Shown here in pieces: positions 53,117 to 62,905 of a stretch of 64,000 nucleotides of DNA. Position numbers and translations under genes: made by a program. The notes under the pieces are model-generated. The model searched no databases, was not told the DNA's origin, and worked only from the letters and a program-made list of their open reading frames with translations. Each line of letters starts with the position of its first letter. Position 1 is the stretch's first letter. Origin of the DNA: Agarilytica sp033852165 (lineage in GTDB: Bacteria > Pseudomonadota > Gammaproteobacteria > Pseudomonadales > Cellvibrionaceae); contig JAWSUZ010000031.1 of NCBI GenBank assembly GCA_033852165.1, positions 1-64,000 of the forward strand, written 5' to 3'.

Positions 53117-53728
53117 TTAATTTTTCCCTTGTTGGGGGTCTTCTGAGCTGGAGCTCTCGTCTTCCTTTTCCCTTTTTTCTTGCGTCGCTAGGTGTTGTTT
53201 ACGTAAAGTCCCAGGTTCCAGACCTGTACAGTCTATTGCATGGTTTTTAACATAATCATCAATCTCGAAGAAGTTAACGCTTTCATATGCATCAGTGTTT
53301 GTACCGATATAGTAACTTCTAGTAAGAATTTTACAGTCGGAATGTATGCTTTCGTATGTGCCCACACTTGCACCGAAAACCCGAATTTCAGGGTCGGCTC
53401 GGCTTTCTGGGGTGTCTTTCGGCGTTCTTGCCGCCCACCCTGTAATTTCTTCCAGTTTGCCATTGTTGCGATAAAAGAATTCGATAATACCTTCATCGTC
53501 CCAGCCTTCGTTGATGGGTTTTTTGACGATCAAAACCCCTGACGCGGGAATTTTGTGCTCTCGAAACGCTTGACTTTCCATTTCTTGCGGTGAGTTGATT
53601 ATTAATATAGTGCCAATATATGAGGAGGGTAGAGTATAGATTACACGTCTGTGCGTACTTGCATCTTGTTGTGAACAAGCGCCAATAAACATGGAAAGTA
53701 CTAATAGAAATACGTGAGTATGTTTCAT
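53117..53728 (-). CDS. Lipoprotein, paralog A of a tandem pair
   Basis: 203 aa. Signal ends MFIGAC with Cys18. Same core as the 190-aa neighbour (YIGTILIIN, SGVLIVKKPINEGWDDEGI, RSYYIGTNTDAYESVNFF), with a longer acidic/Ser tail DESSSSEDPQQG. Starts 28 bp after the 275-aa gene, suggesting co-transcription. Gaps and tail differences show the two copies have been diverging. Confidence 0.7.
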   Translation of the reverse strand: MKHTHVFLLVLSMFIGACSQQDASTHRRVIYTLPSSYIGTILIINSPQEMESQAFREHKIPASGVLIVKKPINEGWDDEGIIEFFYRNNGKLEEITGWAARTPKDTPESRADPEIRVFGASVGTYESIHSDCKILTRSYYIGTNTDAYESVNFFEIDDYVKNHAIDCTGLEPGTLRKQHLATQEKREKEDESSSSEDPQQGKN

Positions 53729-53756
53729 AAGTTTGAATCTGCGCGAGTATTAATAA

Positions 53757-54584
53757 TTAGAAACAACCCTCTAAAGACCATTTTTCGAGCAGCATACAGT
53801 GGTTTCTGTTTGGGTTTGACATTGAAAATTTCAGATTCCAATCCGCAATATTTTTATATTCTATGCGACTACTTTTGTTTTTTACTCTAGCCCATTCATC
53901 TCCAACTGTTCCTTTAAAACAGCCATTATTATCGAGAGGTAAGCGAACAGCGCAAACAATCATACGCATATTTGCATTTAACATTAGTGTCGAGGGAGCG
54001 CTACCCTTACGAACATGAATGCCTAAAAATACGGATTTACCCTTTTCATCAATAACAAACGCTTCGCAGTTCGGAAAACCATCGCCATTGACCTCTAGGA
54101 CAATGTCGACGTGTTTGTTGACTTTATCAACATCCATTTGCAGTTTGTAATTGACATCCAGTGTGGGGACGTAGGACATGCCTATATTTTTCTGCAATGC
54201 CGATGAGCCAGGCATTGCATGGTTGACGCCGCCATAGGAACCGCGCAATTTAAAGTAAGCTTTGTCAGTTTTTCTGTGGACAACAAGGGGCATTTGAAGA
54301 CCCTTGGGTTCGAGTACGCCCTTATATTCTTTATATTTATCGGACCACGGTGCCTTTGATCTATCGGAATATGTTTTATTGTCGTAGGTTGAATTTTGTC
54401 CAGCATCTAAAACAAATCTGTGCCAAATACGAGAAGTAATCGCAACAGTCCCACTCGGCTTGTTCGAAAACCCCCGGTTATCACCTTCAAACATTAGTCC
54501 ACTCCAGCCAAAATCTTTTTCTGGATGAAACGAGCGAATATTAAATTGAAGTTTAGGCATTTTAAGCGGTGTGGAGGGGATCAT
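53757..54584 (-). CDS. Hypothetical protein (275 aa), putative effector-like
   Basis: No signal peptide or membrane segment. Starts MIPSTPLKMPKLQFNIRSFH; AAGGA is 7 nt before the ATG. Later segments include FEGDNRGFSNKPSGTV, TSRIWHRFVLDAG, NHAMPGSSALQ, VNGDGFPNCEAF and FLGIHVRKGSAPSTL. I do not recognise a catalytic motif. First gene of a reverse-strand unit with the two lipoproteins. A type VI effector or another exported toxin with lipoprotein immunity is one reading; a housekeeping role is equally open. Confidence 0.6.
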   Translation of the reverse strand: MIPSTPLKMPKLQFNIRSFHPEKDFGWSGLMFEGDNRGFSNKPSGTVAITSRIWHRFVLDAGQNSTYDNKTYSDRSKAPWSDKYKEYKGVLEPKGLQMPLVVHRKTDKAYFKLRGSYGGVNHAMPGSSALQKNIGMSYVPTLDVNYKLQMDVDKVNKHVDIVLEVNGDGFPNCEAFVIDEKGKSVFLGIHVRKGSAPSTLMLNANMRMIVCAVRLPLDNNGCFKGTVGDEWARVKNKSSRIEYKNIADWNLKFSMSNPNRNHCMLLEKWSLEGCF

Positions 54585-54901
54585 ATATAAATCCTTTTAG
54601 ATAGATTGATGTGTTTTTTGACGTTAGAAGAGTGCCTACATCAAATTCATTTAATAGCTAGCGGATACTGTTGCGTAACCGTATCAGAGGGGGTAGGTGC
54701 TGTATAGTTGTTGAACGAGTAGGCTGCCACGTATTCCATTTAATGTGATACGCGTTGCATTCTTACCAGCGTATGTATATGCGCTGGCATAACTACAGAC
54801 TCCATCATTCAATCAACGACGGCGAATACACATCTGGAAAATAAAGAAACAGAAGTAAAAAGGAACAAAGCGTTGCCATTTTACTCCCGTGTTCGAGAAC
54901 C
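54585..54901. other. Spacer downstream of rnfE
   Basis: A hairpin CCAGCG-N10-CGCTGG (54766-54787) has no T-run. A 24-codon reverse frame (54879-54805) follows a GGGAG but is too short to judge. No clear terminator for the rnf operon. Confidence 0.45.
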
Positions 54902-55612
54902 CTAAGCAACCTGCCCAGTAGTCCGAACCCTTTTAGAACCCTTAACAGGCTTATCCGAAAGAGCCTTCTCACGACGCAATATTTCAGCATCAATAATATT
55001 TTTAATTGCAATCAAAAGCCCTGCAACCAAAAACGCACCAGGCGGTAATACAGCAACTAAAAACCCTTTATAGTTTTCACCAAATAACTTCCACTCCCAC
55101 GCGCGCGCGGCTTCACCAAAAATAAGATGCATATTGGCGAGCAAAGTACCGCTGCCAATAATTTCGCGTATTCCGCCGATGGCGAGTAGAACGAGCATAA
55201 AGCCAATGCTCATCATTAAGCCGTCTAACGCAGAGGGAAGTAATTTATTTTTGCAGGCAAAGGCATCAGCGCGGCCAAGAATGACGCAGTTGGTCACGAT
55301 CAAAGGAATAAAGATACCGAGTATTTGATAAAGCTCGTAGGTAAACGCCTGCATCAATAATTCGGTGCAGGTGGTAAACGAAGCGATGATCATAACGAAG
55401 GCGGGCAATTTAATCGCTTCGTTCACCGTGTTACGGATAAGCGATACGGCAACGTTGGAGCCAATCAATACGAGCATCGTCGCCAAGCCTAAGCCTAGTG
55501 CGTTCACCACCGATCCGGTTACTGCCAGCAGTGGGCACAAGCCTAAAAGCTGTACCAGCGCGGGGTTATTTTTCCATAAGCCGTTATGGCTAATTTCTTT
55601 AAATTGATTCAT
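54902..55612 (-). CDS. rnfE: Rnf complex subunit E
   Basis: 236 aa from ATG 55612 (MNQFKEISHNGLWKNNPALV), overlapping the end of rnfG by 14 bp; a longer frame from 55672 lies inside rnfG and is rejected. Six transmembrane helices. LLGLCPLLAVTGS and LIVTNCVILGRADAFA are the RnfE/NqrD signature, including Cys residues for the membrane 2Fe-2S cluster shared with RnfA. The basic tail is normal. Last gene of the operon; nth, which follows rnfE in many relatives, is absent here. Confidence 0.96.
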   Translation of the reverse strand: MNQFKEISHNGLWKNNPALVQLLGLCPLLAVTGSVVNALGLGLATMLVLIGSNVAVSLIRNTVNEAIKLPAFVMIIASFTTCTELLMQAFTYELYQILGIFIPLIVTNCVILGRADAFACKNKLLPSALDGLMMSIGFMLVLLAIGGIREIIGSGTLLANMHLIFGEAARAWEWKLFGENYKGFLVAVLPPGAFLVAGLLIAIKNIIDAEILRREKALSDKPVKGSKRVRTTGQVA

Positions 55613-56234
55613 CAGTGTTTCCCAGTATTTCAGCTTTGTGGGCGTTGAAATACTCCAGTGTTTGCTTAACACGTTTTACGACGGCTCTGGGCGTAATGGT
55701 TGCCCCGGTAAATTGGTCAAAATGACCGCCGTCTTTTTTAACTTTCCAATCGTCGATTTCAGGCGTGCTTAAACTTGTGTCGTTAAACCCGAGAATCCAC
55801 GTGTGTTTATTGAGGTCGACTTTATCGCCGAGGCCCGGTGTTTCTTTATGGCTGAGCACTCGTACACCAGCCACGCTGCCGTCGATGTTAATACCAGTAA
55901 TCAGTTTGATATCACCGCTGTAACCATCGGGTGCGATGCTAGGGATAACGACCGCAATGTTTTGTTCTGATTGTCGAGCAATGTGTATCGAACTGTCGGC
56001 AGTTAAGCCGAGTTGTGACAGTTGAGATTGGGGTATTACCCACACGTCTTCGAGCATGTCGTTATCGTGGCGGTTTTGCGGAATAATTTCGGTGAGGGCT
56101 TTTTGCGCTGCACGTTTTTCTGCTGCTGCGATCCGGTCCCGTGTTGCCAAAAAGGTTACGGCCAAGACTCCGGCAGTGATAATGGCAAATGTGCCGAGTA
56201 TTAAACTGTTTTTACTGATCGATTTTCCTAACAC
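55599..56234 (-). CDS. rnfG: Rnf complex subunit G (flavoprotein)
   Basis: 211 aa. One N-terminal membrane helix (about 10-30) and a periplasmic domain. TGAT at 176-179 is the covalent FMN attachment site (Thr179). GYSGDIKLITGINIDG is a family signature. Lies between rnfD (11-bp gap) and rnfE (overlap). Confidence 0.95.
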   Translation of the reverse strand: MLGKSISKNSLILGTFAIITAGVLAVTFLATRDRIAAAEKRAAQKALTEIIPQNRHDNDMLEDVWVIPQSQLSQLGLTADSSIHIARQSEQNIAVVIPSIAPDGYSGDIKLITGINIDGSVAGVRVLSHKETPGLGDKVDLNKHTWILGFNDTSLSTPEIDDWKVKKDGGHFDQFTGATITPRAVVKRVKQTLEYFNAHKAEILGNTDESI

Positions 56235-56245
56235 GTCTCTGCCCT

Positions 56246-57310
56246 TTAAGAATTGTTGATGCGACCGCTGTTGGCTTTTTTATGGCCATAGGTGCGAGGC
56301 AATGTGTAGTAATCAATAAACGGCGCTGCGAAGTTCATCAGCAAAACCGCAAATGCGACGGCGTCTGGGTAATTACCCCACGTGCGAATAATAAAGATCA
56401 GTGCCCCAATTGCAGCCCCGTAGATTAATCGGCCTTTGGTGCTAACAGCTGAAGTAACGGGATCGGTGACAATAAAAAATGCACCGAGCATGGTGCCGCC
56501 AGACAATAAATGAAAGAGGGGAGAGCCGCTGCTGGTAGAGCTGCCGCCGTCGTAAAACAGACCAGACAATACCGTGAGGCTAACCAACATCGCTACCGGC
56601 GCATGCCAGGTAAATATCTTTTTGCTGACGAGGAATATCCCACCGGCTAAGAAACCAAGGTTGACCCATTCCCAACCTAAACCGGCAAATTTAGCGGAAG
56701 AGAAGATAGGGTTGCCTTGATAAAGAGAATCCATTGGTAATGCGATGTTTTGTTTTAATACATCCAGTGGCGTCGCGGCAGTGTAGCCATCTATTTGCGA
56801 GAGAGGTGAGCCCATGAATACTTGCTGTATGCCATCACTAAATGGAACCAGTTCGGTTAAGCTGATACTTGCGCTCAGCCACAGGGTCATTTCCAAAGGA
56901 AAGGAAATAAGCAGAACAACGTAAGCCACCATGGCAGGGTTAAAGGGGTTAAAGCCTAAACCGCCGTACAGTTGTTTGGCCACGACAATTGCAAAGAAAC
57001 AACCGACCAGTGTTAGCCACCAAGGTGCAAATGGCGGTAGTGCGATACCGAGTAATATAGCGGTAACGACTGCACTGAAATCATTGAGGTAGAACTTAAT
57101 CTCACGCTTACGCAGGGCCATGCTGGCGGCTTCAAAGCCGAGGCAGAATATGACGCACAGCGCGATATTGACGAGACTGCCAAAACCAAAAAATAACGTG
57201 AGTGCAGCAATGCCTGGCAAGCAAGCCAAGGCGACGGTACGCATAACGTTACTGGTGCTGCCCGTCGAGCGCACATGGGTATGAGGTGAGCTCGCATGTA
57301 AAAATGCCAT
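56246..57310 (-). CDS. rnfD: Rnf complex subunit D
   Basis: 354 aa, multiple membrane helices. LGFNPFNPAMVAYVVLLISF is typical. The covalent FMN site in the family is S/D-GAT; here the equivalent reads TAAT-PLD (Thr180), keeping the acceptor Thr. Its start codon shares 1 bp with the rnfC stop codon. Confidence 0.95.
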   Translation of the reverse strand: MAFLHASSPHTHVRSTGSTSNVMRTVALACLPGIAALTLFFGFGSLVNIALCVIFCLGFEAASMALRKREIKFYLNDFSAVVTAILLGIALPPFAPWWLTLVGCFFAIVVAKQLYGGLGFNPFNPAMVAYVVLLISFPLEMTLWLSASISLTELVPFSDGIQQVFMGSPLSQIDGYTAATPLDVLKQNIALPMDSLYQGNPIFSSAKFAGLGWEWVNLGFLAGGIFLVSKKIFTWHAPVAMLVSLTVLSGLFYDGGSSTSSGSPLFHLLSGGTMLGAFFIVTDPVTSAVSTKGRLIYGAAIGALIFIIRTWGNYPDAVAFAVLLMNFAAPFIDYYTLPRTYGHKKANSGRINNS

Positions 57311-59577
57311 TAGGAATTCACCTCTTGTAGTTTCTCTTGTAACTTCTGTTCAAGCTTTTCCATTCCGGTTCTAAAAGCCTCGACGTTTTCATTGTTTTCG
57401 GCTTCCGCTTTTTCTAAGCGTGTTTTTGCTTTCGCTAAGCGAGACTTTAACGATTCGAGTTGAGCCTTGGCTTTTTCATCGTCACTCATACTGGCCAGCT
57501 CGACGGCCTTAGCTTGTGCTTTCGCAATAGCAGCGTCTGCGGCGGATACAGTTGCTTCGGGTTCAATTTGAGCCGTCGCAGTTTCTGACGACGGCAATGC
57601 GGCCAGTTCACTTTCAGCTGTCGCCAATTTGGCTTTCAGCTTTTCGATACCGTTCTGAAGTGCATCGGCAGTTGCCGAGCCGCTTTCTTTCGCTTCAGCG
57701 TATTTCTGTTCAGCCGTTGCGATGCGCTTTTTGATGGTGGCGATTGTCTTTTCTTGCTTGTCCCGTGGGGACATGGCCATTTTTTCTTTTATTGCAGAAG
57801 CTGCCGCGCTCGCAGTGTCCTGCGTACTTGCTGGAGCTGCATCACCTGTTGGGGCTGTCGAGTCATGCTGAGCCAATTTTGTTTTTGCATCGGATAAATT
57901 CAATTCAGCCTGTTTGAGTCGGGCTTCTAAAGATTCGACACGTGAGGCTTCGTTTTCTTCTTTTGCGGTATTGAGTTGAGTTGTCGCACGTTCAACACGG
58001 CTCTGCGCGCTGGTTACTGCACGTTCGAGTTTTTTCAGCTGTGTCGCCGGGTCAATCACTTTTGCTTTCGCTTTTGGTGTGACTGGAGCTGGAGCTTCTT
58101 CACCCGCTGCGGCTTTTTCAGCTAACTTTTTCTTCGCTACTTCCGCCGCTTTTTTACGTGCTGCGCGTTTGGCTTCTTTTTCAGCCTCGGCTTTCTCTAG
58201 GCGCTCACGTCGGAATTCGAAACGCTCGCGTGATCGATCGGATTTCAGCTTCTCACTGTCGTGCTGCCGAATAATGCCTTTCGAGGCGCGGTAATATTGC
58301 ACGAGTGGAATATTACTGGGGCAGACAAAAGAGCAAGCGCCGCACTCAATGCAATCAAAAAGATTGTGCGACTGTAACTTGTCGATGTCTTCCGATTGTG
58401 AAAACCAAAATAACTGTTGGGGCAACAAGCTGGCAGGGCAGGCTTCTGAACACATGCCGCAGCGAATACAGGGTTGAGCCTGTGGCTGTTCTGGCATTTC
58501 AGCGTGGCTGGGCGCCAGAACACAGTTGGTGGTTTTAATCACCGGAATATCGCTGTGTTCCATTGCGTGTCCCATCATGGGGCCACCAATAATCAGGCGT
58601 GCACTTTGTTCGACCTGAAAACCATGTTCAGACAGTACATGCGCAATGGGGGTGCCGAGAAGTACATTAATGTTTTGTTGCACGTCTAAAGATTCGCCGA
58701 CAACAGTGGTTACGCGTTGAATTAAGGGCTCGCCAAATCTTACCGCGCGATAAGCGGCTGCAGCCGTGGCGATATTTTGCAGCACGATGCCAAGCTCAGC
58801 GGGAATCTTTCCGCTGGGCACTTCTTCGCCGGTTAAAATCTGAATTAATTGTTTTTCACCACCAGAAGGATACTTCGTGGGGAAAGAAACAATTTCTACC
58901 CGACTGCCTTCCGCCGCTTTTTGCATACTGGCGATGGCTTCGGGTTTGTTATCTTCAATTCCGATTAAAATCGTTTCGGGGTTGCCTAAGACCTGGGCCA
59001 ACAAAAGTGCCCCGGCGATGATCTCTTCAGCGGATTCCCGCATAAAGACATCGTCAGACGTGATATAGGGTTCGCACTCGGTGCCATTTAAAATCAGCGT
59101 ATGAATAACGTGGTCGGCACGTGGGCTCAATTTGACCGAGGTTGGAAAACCCGCGCCGCCCATCCCGGCAATGCCCGCGTTTCGAATAAGTTGGACCAGC
59201 TCGTGTTTCTTGATGCCTGAATAATCTTCACAGGTTTGCAGTTCGCACCACTCGTCTTTGCCATCTAGAGCGATAACGATGCTCGTTGCGCTTAATCCTG
59301 ACGGATGGGGAATGGCTCGTTCTTCAATGGCGATAACTTCGCCAGAAGACGATGCATGTATGGGCGCACTGACAAACCCCTGGGCTTCCGCAATACGCTG
59401 ACCTTTCAATACGCGGTCGCCTACGCTGACACAGGGAATCGCTTCCGCACCAATGTGCTGGTTCAGCGGTAAAACAATTTCTTTAGGCAGTGCAATGTCG
59501 GCAATCGGTCGTTGATTCGATTGCGACTTATTTCCCGCCGGGTGAACGCCACCGGGGATATCCCAAACTTTTCTCAT
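57310..59577 (-). CDS. rnfC: Rnf complex subunit C
   Basis: 755 aa, much longer than the ~450-residue core. The core has the NADH/FMN-binding fold (GIAGMGGAGFPTSVK, LNGTECEPYIT) and two 4Fe-4S clusters, CIRCGMCSEACP (about 370) and CIECGACSFVCP (about 407). From about 450 to the end it is an Ala/Lys/Glu-rich, probably coiled-coil extension with several repeated AEQKYAEAKE / LEARLKQAEL-type units. It oxidises or reduces NAD(H) at the cytoplasmic face. Start overlaps the rnfB stop by 4 bp. Confidence 0.95.
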   Translation of the reverse strand: MRKVWDIPGGVHPAGNKSQSNQRPIADIALPKEIVLPLNQHIGAEAIPCVSVGDRVLKGQRIAEAQGFVSAPIHASSSGEVIAIEERAIPHPSGLSATSIVIALDGKDEWCELQTCEDYSGIKKHELVQLIRNAGIAGMGGAGFPTSVKLSPRADHVIHTLILNGTECEPYITSDDVFMRESAEEIIAGALLLAQVLGNPETILIGIEDNKPEAIASMQKAAEGSRVEIVSFPTKYPSGGEKQLIQILTGEEVPSGKIPAELGIVLQNIATAAAAYRAVRFGEPLIQRVTTVVGESLDVQQNINVLLGTPIAHVLSEHGFQVEQSARLIIGGPMMGHAMEHSDIPVIKTTNCVLAPSHAEMPEQPQAQPCIRCGMCSEACPASLLPQQLFWFSQSEDIDKLQSHNLFDCIECGACSFVCPSNIPLVQYYRASKGIIRQHDSEKLKSDRSRERFEFRRERLEKAEAEKEAKRAARKKAAEVAKKKLAEKAAAGEEAPAPVTPKAKAKVIDPATQLKKLERAVTSAQSRVERATTQLNTAKEENEASRVESLEARLKQAELNLSDAKTKLAQHDSTAPTGDAAPASTQDTASAAASAIKEKMAMSPRDKQEKTIATIKKRIATAEQKYAEAKESGSATADALQNGIEKLKAKLATAESELAALPSSETATAQIEPEATVSAADAAIAKAQAKAVELASMSDDEKAKAQLESLKSRLAKAKTRLEKAEAENNENVEAFRTGMEKLEQKLQEKLQEVNS

Positions 59578-60209
59578 GCGGCGTTCTCCGCATTTTGTTT
59601 TTCGGTTTGGATGCTACTTAACTCACTACGGTCTGTGGCGATCAGCTGAACAGGTTTAGGTATATCCCATTTCCAGCCGGATACGCCATTGTCGAGGGGT
59701 ATCATCTCAATACAATCGACCGGGCAGGGGTCCAAACACAAATCACAGCCAGTACATTCGTCAACAATGACGGTGTGCATTTGTTTGGCTGCGCCCAAAA
59801 TTGCGTCGATGGGACAAGCCTGAATGCACTTGGTACAGCCGATACAATCTTCTTCAATAATGTAAGCGACTGTCTTAACTTCGGATTCTTCGCCGTGTTC
59901 TTCATCCAGGGGCGGAGCTTCCACGTCCAACAAGCTGGCAAGGGCATTAATCGTCGCGTGGCCGCCAGGTGGGCATTTGTTAATGGGTTCGCCGTCGGCA
60001 ATTGCTTGCGCGTATGGTTTACAGCCGGGGTGGCCGCATTGCCCGCATTGTGTTTGTGGTAATAACTCGTCGATCTGTGCAACCAGAGGATCGCCTTCGA
60101 CTTTAAATTTAATCGCGGCGAAACCCAGTACGGCGCCGAATACGGCCGCTAAAGAGCCTAGTGCTAATAAGGCTGAGAGAAATGGATATTCTAAAAGTAA
60201 CGTTATCAT
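59574..60209 (-). CDS. rnfB: Rnf complex subunit B (ferredoxin-type)
   Basis: 211 aa. N-terminal membrane helix. A CGQCGHPGC cluster motif (Cys55, 58, 63 with Cys79), then two 4Fe-4S motifs CIGCTKCIQACP (Cys122-132) and CTGCDLCLDPCP (Cys152-162). It carries electrons between ferredoxin and the membrane subunits. It abuts rnfA directly. Confidence 0.96.
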   Translation of the reverse strand: MITLLLEYPFLSALLALGSLAAVFGAVLGFAAIKFKVEGDPLVAQIDELLPQTQCGQCGHPGCKPYAQAIADGEPINKCPPGGHATINALASLLDVEAPPLDEEHGEESEVKTVAYIIEEDCIGCTKCIQACPIDAILGAAKQMHTVIVDECTGCDLCLDPCPVDCIEMIPLDNGVSGWKWDIPKPVQLIATDRSELSSIQTEKQNAENAA

Positions 60210-60785
60210 CTATACCAGTCCCGCAAATCCCATAAATGCCAACGACATTAACCCTGCGGTAATCATACCGATTGCAGCGCCTTTAAAAGGCGTGGGCACA
60301 TCGGCGGCAGACAAGCGTTCGCGCATCGCGGAAAAGAATATTAATACCAGCGTAAAGCCCAAAGCAGCGCCGAACCCATAAAGCGCCGACTCAAAAAAGT
60401 TGTGGGCTTTATTAGTGTTTTGCAAAGCCACACCCAGTACCGCACAGTTGGTGGTAATTAAGGGCAAGAAAACACCCAGCACGCGATACAGAAGCGGGCT
60501 AGTTTTTTCGATAAACATTTTTGCGAACTGAACAACGGCAGCGATCACCAAAATAAACGCGATGGTTTTTAAATAGGTAAGGCCCAATGGCACCAATACC
60601 CATGCGTAAACCATATAGCTGCAGATGGAAGCTAATGTAAGAACAAATGTGGTGGCCGCGCCCATGCCAATGGCGGTTTCGATTTTGTTCGACACGCCCA
60701 TAAACGGACAGAGCCCAAGAAACTGGACCAGTACAAAATTGTTCACCAATACGGTGCTTAGTAAAATAACGGCAAATTCCGTCAT
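60210..60785 (-). CDS. rnfA: Rnf complex subunit A
   Basis: 191 aa with six membrane helices. VQFLGLCPFMGVSNKIETA and LPLITTNCAVLGVALQN are the RnfA/NqrE signature with the cluster-ligand Cys residues. First gene of the reverse-strand rnfABCDGE operon; 83 bp separate it from the end of metG on the same strand, so read-through from metG is possible. Confidence 0.96.
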   Translation of the reverse strand: MTEFAVILLSTVLVNNFVLVQFLGLCPFMGVSNKIETAIGMGAATTFVLTLASICSYMVYAWVLVPLGLTYLKTIAFILVIAAVVQFAKMFIEKTSPLLYRVLGVFLPLITTNCAVLGVALQNTNKAHNFFESALYGFGAALGFTLVLIFFSAMRERLSAADVPTPFKGAAIGMITAGLMSLAFMGFAGLV

Positions 60786-60868
60786 CGTATTATTTCATCT
60801 CGTTGTGTTAAAGGTTTTAGTTAATAGTGTCTAGTTAAAAGAGCTATGAGTCGATATACAGACAACGC

Positions 60869-62905
60869 CTACATTACACGCATGCCAGGCTGTGCGCCTT
60901 CATTCGGCTCTAAGATATAAATATCTTTTTTGCCCGGCCCAGCGGCCAGCACCATGCCTTCGGACATGCCGAATTTCATTTTGCGGGGCTTAAGGTTGGC
61001 GACCATTACGGTGTGCTTGCCAATTAAATCTTCGGGCTTGTACGCGCTTTTAATACCGGCAAATACATTTTTAGTCTCGCCGCCAAGGTCTAAGGTCAAG
61101 CGCAATAATTTATCGGCGCCTTCCACATGTTCAGCGTTAGCAATTAAGGCAATGCGCAGGTCCACTTTGGCAAAATCATCAAACTCGATTTCATCGGCTA
61201 CAGGCTCTTTGGCTAACCAAGAACCTTCGCTTGCTTTTTCGGGCTTAGATTCGGCTGCAGGCATGGCTTCTTTGCTGGCTTCGATCATTGCGTCCACTTT
61301 TTTACTTTCAATGCGCGTCATCAACGGCTTAAATTTGTTGATCTCGTGCTCGCCTAAAAACTCGATAGTTTCAGGCCAATCAAGGGTAGAATTTAAAAAC
61401 GCCTCTGAAGCTTCAGCCGTCTTCGGTAAAACTGGCTTTAAGTACATCATTAATACGCGAAAGCAGTTAATGCCTAGGCTGCAAATATCCTGTACTTGCT
61501 GCGCGTTATCGGGGTCTTTTGCCAAACTCCACGGCGCTTGTGCGGCAATGTATTCATTGGCGGCATCGGCAAGAGCCATAATTTCGCGCATGGCTTTTGA
61601 AAATTCACGGGCTTCATACAAGTCAGCGATAACGCTATTGGCGTTAACAAACTGCGCCCAAAGTTCTTCGTTAGCGATGGTGCTGGATAATGTTCCACCG
61701 GATTTATTCACAAACTTCGCGGTACGGCTGGCGATATTCACCACCTTGCCCACAAGGTCAGAATTAACGCGCTGCACAAAATCTTCAGTATTCAGATCCA
61801 AATCATCTATCGATGCGTTTAACTTGGTCGCGTAATAGTAACGCAGGTATTCAGGGTCGAGATGTTCGAGGTAAGTGCTCGCATTAATAAACGTGCCGCG
61901 CGATTTCGACATTTTTTTACCGTCAACGGTTAGGAAACCGTGTACACAAACCTTAGTCGGCGTACGGTAGCCAGACTCTTTTAAGATGGAAGGCCAAAAC
62001 AATGCATGGAAGTTAATAATGTCTTTACCGATAAAGTGGTAAAGCTCGCATTCAGAATCGGCCTTCCAATATTCGTCGAAGTCCAAACCGTCTGTTTTAT
62101 CGCAGAGGTTTTTAAAACTGGCCATATAGCCCACAGGCGCATCCAGCCAAACGTAAAAGAACTTATCTTTTTCGCCGGGAATTTCGAATCCAAAATACGG
62201 CGCATCGCGAGAGATGTCCCATTCTTTCAAACCGCTATCGAGCCATTCGGCAAGTTTGTTAGCGACTTCGTCTTGTAAGTGACCTGCACGCGTCCAGTCT
62301 TTCAGAAAGTCAGTAAATTCAGGCAACTTGAAAAAGAAATGCGTCGATTCCTTTTTAATCGGAGTCGAACCGGACACAGCCGAAACAGGATTGATAAGGT
62401 CCATTGGAGCATAGGTAGCGCCACAGCTCTCGCAGTTATCGCCGTATTGATCTTCGGTCTTACACTTGGGGCACGAGCCTTTGATATAACGATCGGCTAA
62501 GAACATTTCTTTTTCGGGATCGTAAGCTTGTGTGATAGAGCGTTCAGCTATTTTGCCAGAAGCTTTTAACGCTTCGTATATGCTGTAGCTGATCGCTCTA
62601 TTTTCTTCCGAATGCGTCGTGTGGTAGTTATCGAAGTCAATCGAAAAACCGGCAAAATCGGCTTCGTGTTCAGCGCGAATGTTGGCGATTTGTTCTTCGG
62701 GTGTAATACCCAGCTTTTCAGCGGTGAGCATAATGGCGGTGCCATGAGCATCGTCGGCGCAGACATAAGTACAATCATGGCCGCGTTGTTTCTGGAAACG
62801 TACCCAAATATCCGTCTGAACAGTCTCGACCATGTGGCCAAGATGGATCGATCCATTGGCGTAAGGGAGGGCGCTCGTGACGAGTATTTTTCTGGCTTGG
62901 GTCAT
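60869..62905 (-). CDS. metG: Methionyl-tRNA synthetase
   Basis: 678 aa. Charges tRNA-Met. HLGH (21-24) is the HIGH motif and KKMSKS (about 332) the second signature. A zinc knuckle Cys145/148/158/161 (CPKC...CESC) marks the E. coli-type enzyme. The C-terminal ~105 residues, from VDLRIALIANAEHVEGADKL, are the tRNA-binding domain that aids dimerisation. An Ala/Lys/Glu linker joins the two. Starts MTQARKILVTSALPYANGSI, the family N-terminus. Divergent from mrp, a common gammaproteobacterial arrangement. Confidence 0.98.
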   Translation of the reverse strand: MTQARKILVTSALPYANGSIHLGHMVETVQTDIWVRFQKQRGHDCTYVCADDAHGTAIMLTAEKLGITPEEQIANIRAEHEADFAGFSIDFDNYHTTHSEENRAISYSIYEALKASGKIAERSITQAYDPEKEMFLADRYIKGSCPKCKTEDQYGDNCESCGATYAPMDLINPVSAVSGSTPIKKESTHFFFKLPEFTDFLKDWTRAGHLQDEVANKLAEWLDSGLKEWDISRDAPYFGFEIPGEKDKFFYVWLDAPVGYMASFKNLCDKTDGLDFDEYWKADSECELYHFIGKDIINFHALFWPSILKESGYRTPTKVCVHGFLTVDGKKMSKSRGTFINASTYLEHLDPEYLRYYYATKLNASIDDLDLNTEDFVQRVNSDLVGKVVNIASRTAKFVNKSGGTLSSTIANEELWAQFVNANSVIADLYEAREFSKAMREIMALADAANEYIAAQAPWSLAKDPDNAQQVQDICSLGINCFRVLMMYLKPVLPKTAEASEAFLNSTLDWPETIEFLGEHEINKFKPLMTRIESKKVDAMIEASKEAMPAAESKPEKASEGSWLAKEPVADEIEFDDFAKVDLRIALIANAEHVEGADKLLRLTLDLGGETKNVFAGIKSAYKPEDLIGKHTVMVANLKPRKMKFGMSEGMVLAAGPGKKDIYILEPNEGAQPGMRVM

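Noticed and set aside
60930..61835. 301-codon forward frame inside metG
   Set aside because: Antisense shadow of the clearly identified metG coding sequence.
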